A stretch of 64,000 nt of DNA, taken from Gliomastix tumulicola (Eukaryota > Ascomycota > Sordariomycetes > Hypocreales > Bionectriaceae). Below are positions 40,700 to 50,851 of this stretch, one piece after another. Within the stretch, counting starts at the first letter, position 1. Every line of letters starts with the position of its first letter. The position numbers and the translations under genes were made by a program. The notes under the pieces were generated by a model that was not told where the DNA came from, searched no databases, and was given only the letters and a program-made list of their open reading frames with translations. Location: positions 519,632-583,631 of the forward strand of contig BCHX01000010.1 in the NCBI GenBank assembly GCA_001599755.1. The letters run 5' to 3'.

Positions 40700-41435
40700 T
40701 GGGCTTGCAGGGGACCCTGCTTCGCTACGCCCACCGTCATCCTGGTCTCCAAGTGAGTGGCGTCTTGACCTTACAAGGGCCCTGGCTCAGCTCGCCTAGC
40801 GGCGTCACGGCTGGCAAGGGCCCTGGACTGGGGTGATCACGTAGTGTGTTTGGCTTCCATGGGCGCTGGTCTAGCTTGGTGCACTCGTGCCTCGGGTTAC
40901 AGGGACCCTGGCTCAGTACTGACAGGGTGTCGGCTGAAGGCGGGCAGGGAGTGTGGGACGAGGGGACGAGGGGACGAGACGGACGAGGAGTGTCACTCTG
41001 TCGGGGGTGATGGTGCCCGGGCGTGGTGGTGTGGCTGGTTTGGGTGGTGTGCTGGGTTGCAGGGGCCCTTGGCTAGCTTGGTTGACCCCCGTCCTGGGCT
41101 GGCATGGCCCTAGTCTAACTCGCATGATGAGCGCAGGGGCCCTGGTCAACTCCACTACATGATCACAGGGGCCCTGGTCTGGCGGAGCCTGATGAGCTCA
41201 GGGGTCCTGGTCAGGCCCGTTTAATGAGTGTAGGGGCCCTGGTCAAGTCCACTCATTGAGCTCAGGGGCCCTGGTCAAGCCCGCTCGATGAGCGCAGGGG
41301 CCCTTGTCTGGCGGAGCTTGCTCGTGATGTCGCTGACAGGGAGCCTGGCTTGCCTCCGCCCACTGACGTCTTGGCCTTGCATGGGTCCTGGTCTACCTTG
41401 CTTTGTGACACGCACGCCCTACAGGGGCCCTGGCG
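40700..41435. repeat. Palindrome-cored minisatellite (CAGGGGCCCTGG)
   Basis: About 14 occurrences of the near-palindrome CAGGGGCCCTGG or one-base variants. Between about 41,130 and 41,300 they recur at close to 32-36 bp, separated by TCAAGCCCGCTCGATGAGCG-like spacers. Outside that core the spacing loosens. Confidence 0.75.
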
Positions 41436-41439
41436 TAGC

Positions 41440-41808
41440 TACCTTCACCCCCGTCTTGCCCTACCCCCGTCTTGCCCTACCCCCGTCTTGCCCCTACCCC
41501 CGTCTTGCCCCTACCATCGGCCCTGCTCCAGCTCCCTTGCCTCGTCCCTTGCCTTCATCCCCCCTGCCTCGCCTCACATCCTCCCTGCTTCGCCTCCGCC
41601 AACCTACTTACCCTGCATTGCCTCGCTCCGCTCCTGCCTTGCCTCCTGTTGCCTTCCTCACCCAAAACCGACCGACAAGTCCTAGCCCACCCCCATCATC
41701 CACTACGCCCACCCTGCACCTTCCTCCCTCGCCTCATCGAGACGCCCGTATACACGCAGTACGCAGCACACACCCTACATCACACACCCTACACCACACA
41801 CCCTACAC
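41440..41808. repeat. C-rich tract with (CCCCGTCTTGCCCTA)n and (CACACCCTACAC)n
   Basis: Four units of CCCCGTCTTGCCC(C)TA at 41,447-41,510, a C/T-rich stretch, then CACACCCTACATCACACACC repeats at 41,770-41,808 that end at the hAT terminus. The plus strand is C-rich here, opposite in skew to 40.3-40.6 kb. Confidence 0.7.
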
Positions 41809-44800
41809 CAGGGTGGCGATCAACGCAACGTCAATCCAGAGGTTGTCAACCAGGTTGATGTCAACCAACTCAACCCAACTCAACGGAGCGTATTCTTACT
41901 AATCAACCAACTCAATATCGTGATAGTATTGAGTTGGTTGCGTTGATAAAGTTGATTAGGTATCGCAGTGATTGTTCCCCGACTCTGGTGTTGGGTAGCT
42001 CAGCCCGAGGCGGGTCGGGTGTTAGTGTTTATTAGGAGATACTTCCCACCACACCTAATTATATCATAAATCTAGGTACTATGGAGCCCACCTTAACGTG
42101 TTATTGGCTCGACGCATCAACGCGTTAGATGCGATTCGCTCGTCCCATTGACTCTTCATTCTTGTAGCAGCATTAGCCTGACCTCCTCTTCACGGCTTGC
42201 TTCTCTGGCGTCTCTGGCGTTTCACTTCTCCGGCTTTTAACATGTCCCGAACTTCAGATTTTGAAGCTGTGAATTTCATAGCAGCTTCCCATTTCACACC
42301 GGGCCCTTAACACCAGCTCCGACAACACCCGAGCCGTCCACACCAGCCGAAGCCCGCGCCACTCGACGCGACGAAGATCGACTGTTCCGACACTTCCGTG
42401 GCTACACGTGGTCTCAACGAAGCAGAAATACAAAATCGTGGGTGTGGGAATACGGCTTCGATATCGAGAAGGACTCGGAGCGACGATGGGTCTGCAGATT
42501 GTGCATTGAAAGGAACAGGTCGAAGCCCGGCAATGTAATTGCCATTGGCACCCAGAACGCAGAACGGCATCTCTGGGACCACCACAAGATTCAAGATCCC
42601 TCTGGAAAACGTTCTGCGCCAGCGTCTCGAAAGAAACCGTCGACAGGGTACCAGACGATAACGAAAGCCTTCAACCTCGATCTTCACGCGCCCCGAGAGC
42701 AAGCAATTGCGAATCACCTTATTAAGAGCTTTGACAGGAATATTTTCCAGCGTCTAGTGGTCGAATGGATCGTCGAGAGCAACCTGTCCTTCCGAGAACC
42801 CGAAAATAGGAGGTTGCGGGCCGTTTTCGAGTACCTCAACCCGTTTGTCGCGAGCGCGGATGCCCATGTCGGTCATGATACGGTTCGCAAGCGCGCCATT
42901 GCTGAGTTTGAGAAACACAAGACGAAGGCAATCGAGGTATTGAGAAATGCACCTGGGTTAATACACATCTCATTCGACGGTTGGAGATCGCGGAATAAGC
43001 ACGCTTTATATGGTGTTGCATGCTTCTTTCGAGATGAGGATGGCAAGGCCCGCAAGCTCATTCTGGGAGTGCCTGAGCTGACAGTTCGACACTTCGGGGC
43101 CAATATCGGACACGAGATCGTCGAAATACTCGAGTCATACGAGATCCCAGAGGAGAAAATCGGGTACTTCACGCTTGACAACGCACCAAACAACGACACT
43201 GCAATGGATACCATTGGGGAGAGATTCAAGTTCCATGGCAAGGAACGGCGGGGCCGTTGCTTTGGCCACGTAGTCAATCTTGTGGTTAAAGCCATTCTCT
43301 TTGGAAAGGATGCCGACGCATTTGAATCCCGGTTGGAACATGGAGACGTCTTAGCCACGGCTGAGCATGAGCTTTGGCGGAAGAGGGGCCCGGTCGGCAA
43401 ACTCCATAATCTTGTGGTTGCGATCCACCGATCTGATGTACTCACCACACTTCTCCGTAGTATCCAACGGCTGGAGTTGGATGCATCCGAGGATCCTCGT
43501 GTGAGAATTCGGAAGCCACTCAACGTGGTTGTCGACAACGAAACTCGCTGGCTATCGCAGCTGTATATGATCCGCCGCGCCTTGAAGCTTCGACCTTATC
43601 TCGAGACACTGGTCTTGAAGCACAAGCAAGAATGGGAAAAGGAAAACACGTCGAAGCGGTCAAAGCGGATCAAGGCAAGCGCAATCATGCCTGCCATATG
43701 TCGAGACGAGAATAAGCTCGACGACAAGGACTGGGCCGTTCTAGAGGCGTTCGGGAATATCCTGCAGAGCTTCGAGGACGCAGTCAAGGCGCTTGAAGGT
43801 GACGGGATTCAACGGAAGCGCAAACAGGGACATTCTGAGTCCTATGGCAACGTGTGGGACGTGATCGTGGGATATGAATTCCTCCTGGCGGAATTGGAGA
43901 AAGCCAAAGCCATGGTCAATCAATATCCTGAACCCGAGCACTTCAGGGTTAACATTAACCTTGGCTGGAAGAAGCTTGACGAATACTACAACAAGCTGGA
44001 TGAGACTCCGATATATTATACCTCGCTGGCACTCCACCCCGCTTATCGTTGGGGTTATTTCGAGACGGTGTGGTCTGAACGGTCGGCGTGGATTTCCAAG
44101 GCGAAAGATGTGGTACAGTCTGTTTGGGACAGAGGATACAAGACGTTGGAAATTTCGGCGGAGGATAATGGCGAACCAGCTGCAAAGCGCCAACGGACAC
44201 AGTACTACTCTCCCTTTGAACGATATAAGGATGAAGCTCGGATACGTCCTTGCGAAGAAAAGGATTCTGATGACGCAGAAGACGAGTATGCCAGGTGGCA
44301 GAACGACGTGTTACCTACGGATAGGCAGATTCGGGATCCGCTCGAGTATTGGCATGCGTAGCGGTTCAAATACCCAAGGCTGTCGCGAATGGCAGTGGAC
44401 TTTATGACGGTTCAGGCGATGAGCGCTGAGTGCGAGAGGCTATTCTCGGCGGCAGGCCGCATGGTGACGCCTCTTCGGAATCAGTTGGAGGCAAGTACCA
44501 TTGCTATTTGCCAGGTACTGCGGTCATGGCTGCAGGCAGGCATCGTGGAGGAAGTTGATCCTATACTGTTGGACAAAGCGGATGGTACAATGGGTGAGAA
44601 GTTGGTAGAGGAGAAGCCAGTAAGAGAATGGCTTAGTGGTTTGCCAATGCAGATGCGGGAGGAGGAGGCAGGGTGGGAGTAGGCTTGCGTTGGGTCGCTG
44701 GGTTCCAAGCTGGCGGTGAAGGTAGGACTACGCGGCATGGGGCGCTGGTCAACCATCAACGCAACTCCAACCAACTCAATATAGGACCCGGGTTGATCAA

Positions 44801-44883
44801 CTCAACGGAGGAAAAGCTTATTAAGCAGCCAACTCACTCAATTGAAGGCTGATGTTGAGTGGATTGCGTTGATCGCCACCCTG
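41809..44883 (+). mobile_element. hAT transposon 2, inactivated
   Basis: Inverted ends CAGGGTGGCGATCAACGCAA at 41,809 and its complement ending at 44,883. Subterminal regions are rich in CAACTCAA/TTGAGTTG words on both sides. One transposase gene with two lesions. The flanks CCCTACAC and ACTTGCCC do not form a target duplication. Confidence 0.9.
42242..44682 (+). pseudogene. hAT transposase with one frameshift and one stop
   Basis: The ATG at 42242 (MSRTSDFEAVNFIAASHFTP) leads into a one-base frameshift at about 42,305, after which the frame is open: TPAPTTPEPSTPAEARATRR, then a BED-like finger (WVWEYGFDIEKD, CRLCIERNRSKP, AERHLWDHH), the catalytic core (ISFDGWRSRNKHALYGVACF, GYFTLDNAPNNDTAMDTIG, GRCFGHVVNLVVKAILFG) and QYYSPFERYKDEARIR. 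A TAG at 44,359-44,361 (YWHA*RFKYPRLSRMAVDF) interrupts the dimerisation domain, which continues in frame as FMTVQAMSAECERLFSAAGR to 44,682. About 790 codons in the undamaged form. Confidence 0.9.
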
Positions 44884-44987
44884 ACTTGCCCTGTGTTAAT
44901 AACTATCTATGGCTATAGCGATAAAGCAACTAACCTTATTATGCTTTATTAATTAAAACCACTGGGCCGCGGATGGTGTAGGGGTTG

Positions 44988-46746
44988 CTAGGCGAGGGTG
45001 ACCGCATACCAAATGAGGCCCAAGGCGGCGCCCATGATAATGGTGACCGGTGGGCTCAAGTTGAAGGAGTACCCGAAGACAAAGCTCGATGCTGTCACGA
45101 CGACCCACCAAGGCTCCTGTGCAAGACTCGTCCCCTGCTGAAACCTTTCGTCAATATACCCGATTTGCCACAAGCGATAAACTGCGGTATAAATGAGTCC
45201 CACGGCACCAGCGTTGACGCCCCTAAGGAGCGATTTGACCCATCTGCGGCCACGGATAGCACTCCAAATACCCATCGTACCATGGACCGTAATAAGACCC
45301 GGGGCAAAGATGCCAATAAACCCAAGTATTGCCCCAACTGCCGAATTGTACCCGCCATTGATCGCTGTCAGGGCGCCGAGGTATACCGCAAAGTTGAAGT
45401 TGGGACCAGGAAAACTCTGTTGGATGGCGAGACCGATGAGAAAGTCGCGCGGGCTAACCCAACCTTCAGCAACAACATATTCGCGGAGCAATGGAATGAC
45501 AACAGGTCCTCCGCCGAAAATGATGGTTCCTGCGAGGTACATATTGGCGAAGAAGCTAAAGAGGTATGACCTGGCAGGCAATTTGCCACGTAGGACCATG
45601 ATGATAATAAAGGTGACGAGGAAGAAGACAATGATGCTGAGGCCAAAGACCCAGGAAAAATTGAGCGACCGTTCTGGTGGGACAACGCGTTGTTCTGATT
45701 CGGCGTCCGGACGTGAGTTCTCGGCGATTGGGAGAGCCTGCGCGTTGTCTCGACTCAATCGCGTCACCGCCTCACTTTGTTCCCCAGCGACGCCGAAAGA
45801 GGCAGCATTGGTGGTAGTAAGATTGTCCCGACCGGGAGATTGCGCCTGCGAAAGCTCGACGGACTCCGGCGCTCGTGCCCTAAGCCGTTCGGCGGGCTTC
45901 TTCACTAGGCCAACTATAGTCTTGATAGGGCGATGAAGCCAGCGATAGTCATGGACGACGGTTGCACAGCCGGCCACGAACATCAGAAGGGGAAAGTACC
46001 ACAGCGCGTTGTAGAGGATCCCTGCCGCACCTCCAACCAAGACGAGTATTCGGGTTATTTTGTCGGTGATGGCCTTGTCTGATAGTTGAACAGCAGCGAC
46101 TGCGATAATCCCAACAGTCGAGGCGTTGAGGCCGGAGAGAAGTGCGTACACGGGCCCAGGGAGGGTGTCTCCAATATTGGAGACACCTATGGAAAGGCCG
46201 TACATTCCAAAGGCACCGGGTAAGCTAAGGAAGCGACTGAGTACCGCTGCAGTGAGAGTGCCTGGATAACCATGATTGCTTACCTCCAGATCAAAAAGCC
46301 GAGCAAAGCAGGAAGGAAACCATCGTGAATCAGGTTAATACAGTAATGCATCTTGGTGCTGCCAGGGCCAGAGAAGGCCTGGCAGACACTGAAGAGTTCC
46401 TGATACTGTGCCTTCATCAGCGCTGCTATGCTTCTCGCAAACACCCTCGTAAACGCCATGGCCTACCACTTGAGTGTCGATCCATTGTAGCTTCTCGACG
46501 AATTTGTCTTGGAACTAACAGAGGCAGGGGTATTCGTTAGCGCTTGCCAAGTCTTGATTTCGTAGATGCGCCGCGACGGCGCGCGTCGCAAAAACGAAGC
46601 GGGAAACTCACGATCTTGAAATGCACTGGGGGGCCGCCGAAGGAAGTGAAACCGAGGTGATAATTGTTGCTGATGGTGTTCCATAACTTGGCCTTCAGGC
46701 TAGCTGGTTGCCAGCTTCTCCAGTCTCTCCCAGATTGGATTGCCAT
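44988..46746 (-). CDS. Chromate-transporter (CHR) family membrane protein
   Basis: Four exons: 46746-46612, 46514-46467, 46405-46284 and 46224-44988. The introns of 97, 61 and 59 nt all have GT-AG borders and keep the frame, for 513 aa. The CHR family has two homologous halves. The first shows FTSFGGPPVHFKI-FQDKFV, CQAFSGPGSTKM and LIWSLPGAFGMYGLSIGVSN. The second shows IIFGGGPVVIPLLREYVVAE, FLIGLAIQQSFPGPNFNFAV and FIGIFAPGLITVHGTMGIW. Many hydrophobic helices; a hydrophilic loop of about 120 residues joins the halves. CHR proteins export chromate in bacteria, and fungal roles are less clear. The adjacent arsenic genes suggest a metal/metalloid stress role. Confidence 0.92.
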
Positions 46747-47906
46747 TCTGGAGGAGCAGTCACAGCAGTAGAGCTTACATTGAAAGCGATCAAAATTTAC
46801 AAAACCAGTCGCTGGACAGTTGTACCTTAATATAGATACTGCAAAATTTTAATGTGGTTAGCGCAAAGCCGGGAACGGTGCAGCCGCACCAATCATTAGC
46901 TTCCTTGTGGCACGTGGGGTTGCTGATTCCCTAGCTGCTTTCAGGCCCTGGTCGTTTAATTTAATCAAGTACCAATCAAATTAAGGGAGTGACAAAGTTC
47001 GGCGAGATGACTCACGCCGACACCGATCGTTCCTGGCAGCTGCAAGTGCCGTGATTTTTCACCGGGTAAAATAAATCTATGCCGAGTCACAGCCCCCAGG
47101 CTCTCTAAAGCACAGCACGAATCAATCCAATGACGCCTGACGCCATACCCTGTGCCCCATGCGCTGCCATCTGCGATATGCAAGGACGCATGCACCATAA
47201 TTTCTCCTAAGGGCTCGCGTCATGCTTCCATTTTTTGATTAGTACATTGCATGAAGCTTAATTAGCCTACATATTCTTTCTTAAATCTCCGAGATAGGTG
47301 ATATCATCGTCATATGCTACTATGATAGGTGTGTAGAGTTGGTCCAGGTCTCCTGTAAAGGTTCCAAGATTGTAGGACAGGGTCTCCGGCCGATACGTAG
47401 ATAGTTGACCAGTCTTGGCTCGGGGCAAAAAGAATACGAGTAAGATACGAATGATGATGGTCTCGCCGGGTAAAGAAGCCGACGTAGCGTGAATTCCCGA
47501 CTTGGGAAAGTTGGCGACGACCAACGGGCACACGGGAAGCGGAGCTACCTAAGTCTCGACGAGGCACTTGACGGCACAAATGGGGCATCCCCGGTGGCTA
47601 CGAAATTTCCGGAAGATGACACCAAGGGCTAGATCTGGCTTAATGCCGACGACGCCAAATCGGACGAAACAATCGTCCGATCATCGTGAGCCATGGGAGA
47701 GAGTCATGCGTTTCTTATTTTATTGTACGTGATATAGCCTGCTATGGAAGCTTCTAGCATGACCCCTATCTATCTGCACTCTAGCGGTTGCCGTCACCGT
47801 CGTGTCCCGACCGCTTTTGACCGTTTCCTCTATCTTCCGAAGTCCACCAGAAACCCTCGCATCATGTGCTATTCATAAACTCGTTAGCACCAACCACTGC
47901 TAGCCA
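46747..47906. other. Intergenic, no gene recognised
   Basis: Upstream region of the transporter and 3' flank of arsH. An AT-rich part lies at 46,790-46,860. No coding motif. Confidence 0.5.
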
Positions 47907-48966
47907 TCACTTGACAGCGTCCCGCTCTGCCTCCAGCTTGGCTTTCCGCTCCTCGCGTTCGCTGAAGCGGTCACCGAATAGGTCGAAATGCGGGCGCATC
48001 ACGATGGTGTACTTAACCAGCTCCTCCATGCAATCGACGATGCGGTCACGATTGGGGCTGGGTATCATGCGGCTGCCCTCGGCGACCGAGGCGAACTGCG
48101 TGTACGCCTTTGGAACCGAGCTCTGGTTAGGAATGGTGAACATTCGCATCCAACGGCCCAAGATCCGCAAAGAGTTGACGGCATTGAATGACTGCGATCC
48201 GCCGCTGACCTGGGCGACTGCTAGCGTCCGACCCTGCGTCGGGCGAACCGAGCCGGACGATAGCGGGATCCAGTCGATCTGCTGCTTGAAAATGCCAGTC
48301 TGGAGCCCAAGGGGTTAGCATCGTCTCAACTTTCTCCTTCGGAGAGGGGAACTCCGCTACCAGCGGCGGGGCTTACTAGGTTGCCATGCTGCTCTGGGCT
48401 GACCCAGACGTGGCCGTCGCTCCATTTGCTGAGCTCTCGGAGTTCCTGCACCTTGGGGTGGGTATGCTGCACATCATCCTTCTGTGGNAGGCCCGCAGGG
48501 TCGTACACGCGGACATCGCAGCCGAGACGGAATAGGATCCTGGAGCACTCGTAGGATAGTAGACGGGAGTACGAGCTGTGGAAGTGTGTCAGCGATAATG
48601 GGTAGTGCCGAGGCTACACCTTACACCGCCCGCACACTCTCGTGCGGCTTGGGGAGTAAAGGTGATGGAGGAGAGATAGACCGATTTCTCATGCTGCCGT
48701 AGAGCACGAGGATACGCAATCTAGGTTGTCCTCGGTTGATGATTTCAGACTCAACCATTTTCAGCGCGGTGCTCAATTCCAGTTGCGCAACCCAGTCGTC
48801 ATCCTCATACACCTCGTGCAGCAAAAACGGACGGTAGCTCACGAATGCCCGGTTCGTCAGCTTGTTTGGAAATAGCGAACGATCGACCACTNTAGGCAGG
48901 GTCCGGGACGAGGTCCACGCGTGGTCGGGCGGCATGAGAATTGTTGAGGTCGCCGTGGCCGTTCAT
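47907..48966 (-). CDS. arsH: ArsH-type NADPH-dependent FMN reductase (frame disturbed)
   Basis: Exons 48966-48682, 48575-48377 and 48299-47907, with introns of 106 nt (GTCTAT...CACAG) and 77 nt (GTAAGC...TCCAG). Key features are MNGHGDLNN, RPRVDLVPDPA, LYGSMRNR-SYSRLLSYECSR (the phosphate-binding loop of ArsH flavoproteins, formed across intron 1), VYDPAGLPQKDDVQHTHPKV, KWSDGHVWVSPEQHGNL-TGI, QIDWIPLSSGSVRPTQGRTL, QVSGGSQSFNAVNSLRILGR and VIPHFDLF-like VMRPHFDLFGDRFSER. ArsH oxidises or detoxifies organoarsenicals. Between about 48,893 and 48,846 the reading frame moves out and back (VVDRS, then ISKQADEPGIREL, then YRPFLLHEVYEDDDW), beside an N at 48,892. Either two small indels or base-calling faults; the gene may be intact in the organism. 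Confidence 0.85.
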
Positions 48967-49425
48967 GGCGATCGAGACGTAGAAATGCCGGCGCTGTGCC
49001 GGAAGTTGATGGAAAACAGAATGCTGAGTGGCCCAGGGTGGCCAAGAGCGGAAAGATTTAGGGACTGGCTTTGCTAGCATGCCTGCATCGCTGGCGAGAG
49101 GACGGAAGAATTGTATGGAGCCGACGGAGGGGAGAATGCTGGCCACTTTTATACCTAATCAGCTAGCTTGGTANAGGTAGGCAGTCACCAACCAATACCT
49201 CCTCGACCTCGAGACACAAAAATATGGGCCTCAGACGCAAGCCGTCCACCGGTTGGGTCCTACAACGCTGTGGGCAGAGCTAGCGGGGAGCAACAACACC
49301 GCTGGCACCTAACAACCGGTTCGTTACTGCAGACATAGGGGGGATTTTGAGATGATTAGGAGAGTTTTCCATTACCAGAACACTAGATAGGTAGTTCGGC
49401 ATTTCTATTCTAAGCTGTCTTGTAA
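48967..49425. other. arsH upstream region
   Basis: Intergenic between arsH and the reductase gene, both on the minus strand. It should hold the arsH promoter. No distinctive motif recognised. Confidence 0.4.
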
Positions 49426-50198
49426 TTAGCTAGTCCAGGCCGCAGCTTTGTACTCATCCATCCACTCTACAAATTCGCCGCCAGCCGTCGCCCAGCCCTT
49501 TATTCCCTCGGCAAGGACCAAGCTCTCCATCTCGCTGTCGCCGCGATCGGCAATGTAGTCGCTGAACCAGCCAGCCGCTCGGTTGCCGCGTCCGCGTGAA
49601 GACGCTGTTGGCATGGTTAGAAAGTTTTTCCCTCCGTGACTGCGGTGAAGGCGGCAGCCATAGCCAACTAANCATCCTCGAGGACGGGGGAAGGAGGCGA
49701 TCACACTCACANCAGTACCAAATAATCTTGTGCAAGCCAGCGGCCTTGAACATACTATAGAGAGTCGGAATTGTAGGGTATAGGCTTTGCGCGGGTAGGT
49801 TGATGGAGCCGCGAATTGTGCCTCCCTAGGAAAGAATGCCCGTAAGTCAGCAGTCCTTGATCTTTGCCGAAGANGCTTTGTTGAGTCCATCTTCTTGACT
49901 TGANACGGCACCCAGTGGNAGAACGCACCTCGTGGTCGCTACGGCGCAAGTCGANGAGGACAAAGTCCCGTCCGGCAACGNGATCACTCCCCTTCATCAT
50001 CATGATTAGTTCCTCGCGCGTCANGCTTCCCGGCTGCGCGTTCCTTGGNGTNGGGTACGCCGCGTACCACGGCTGAGTGCTACTGGGCTCCTGTGTCGAT
50101 GCCATTTTCTTGCTAATCGATGCAAGAGTCAGTCTTTGAGGGGGAACGGACGTGCTGTAGGAGCGAAGGAGGCTTGCGAGTCCCAAAACCCTTTGCAT
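49426..50198 (-). CDS. Rhodanese-fold arsenate reductase (Acr2/Cdc25-like)
   Basis: Exons 50198-49929, 49825-49711 and 49604-49426 give 187 aa; introns are 103 and 106 nt. The rhodanese fold is shown by TREELIMMMKGSD, FVL-DLRRSDHE-GGTIRGSIN, TLYSMFKAAGLHKIIWYC, the active loop C-SSSRGR (CX5R, built across intron 2 at 49,711/49,604), NRAAGWFSDYIADRG and VLAEGIKGWATAGGEFVEWM. Yeast Acr2 and relatives use this Cys to reduce arsenate to arsenite. Position beside ACR3 supports that role. The ATG at 50198 gives an Arg/Ser-rich, acid-free leader (MQRVLGLASLLRSYSTSV) that could target mitochondria; the ATG at 50105 would make a cytosolic form. Several N bases make some residues unreadable. Confidence 0.85.
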
Positions 50199-50851
50199 GT
50201 CTGCTCAGCACGGCGACGCACCCTACACCTCTTGGCTTTATAGCAGCCAAGACATTTGCCTTACTACACTCTCTGCGGACGACACAGTCCTGGCTTACCG
50301 ACCATTGGTCATCGTATGCGACCTTGGGATCCTGTCACGCCCGGGCCATGATTGGGTGGTGATTGGGAACGGTGTTAAAATTCAGCACTAACGACGGCGC
50401 GCTGAGGAACCTTTGTGCTTGAAGAAAATTTTTACTTCGTACTCCGTCCATCGGAATTGCATGTTCCATGTGGGTGTTGTTGGTGGCCAATCAATGGTGC
50501 GCAATGTTGCATCCCAACCCGAGGTGGGGCGCCACAAAATTCCGGAGCGTACAGGAGCGATGGGTATCTGTCATGTCCTGAATATGATTGGTCAGGGATG
50601 AAATCGCCACCCTAAGAACTCAGCAGCAGGATTAATTTTAACAGATCATTGTCAAAATATGAATGTTCCAAGCCATGCTTTTGGCCACAATGGGGATCTC
50701 TGCACCGTCATATAAACTGGAACATTAGCGTAACCTGTCGCCCAAACAATCACCGCCAGGATCCCTCCCTCAAAATTCAAGACGGACCAAACCGCACCTA
50801 CACACAGCACTCACCTCCCACACTCAAACGTGCCGGGCTCAAAACATCGCC
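50199..50851. promoter_or_regulatory. Divergent promoter between arsenate reductase and ACR3
   Basis: A 653-bp gap between head-to-head genes. CATATAAAC at about 50,708 lies some 140 nt before the ACR3 ATG. CTATAAAG at about 50,235 on the minus strand is close to the reductase ATG, favouring use of the downstream ATG 50105 or an upstream start site. ATTGG/CCAAT words occur near 50,350, 50,490 and 50,590. A shared control region would couple reduction and export. No Yap8-type palindrome is seen. Confidence 0.6.

Noticed and set aside
41770..41808. CACACCCTACAC repeats as an interstitial telomere
   Set aside because: The unit is not the fungal CCCTAA repeat, and it merges into a C-rich minisatellite; only a weak resemblance.
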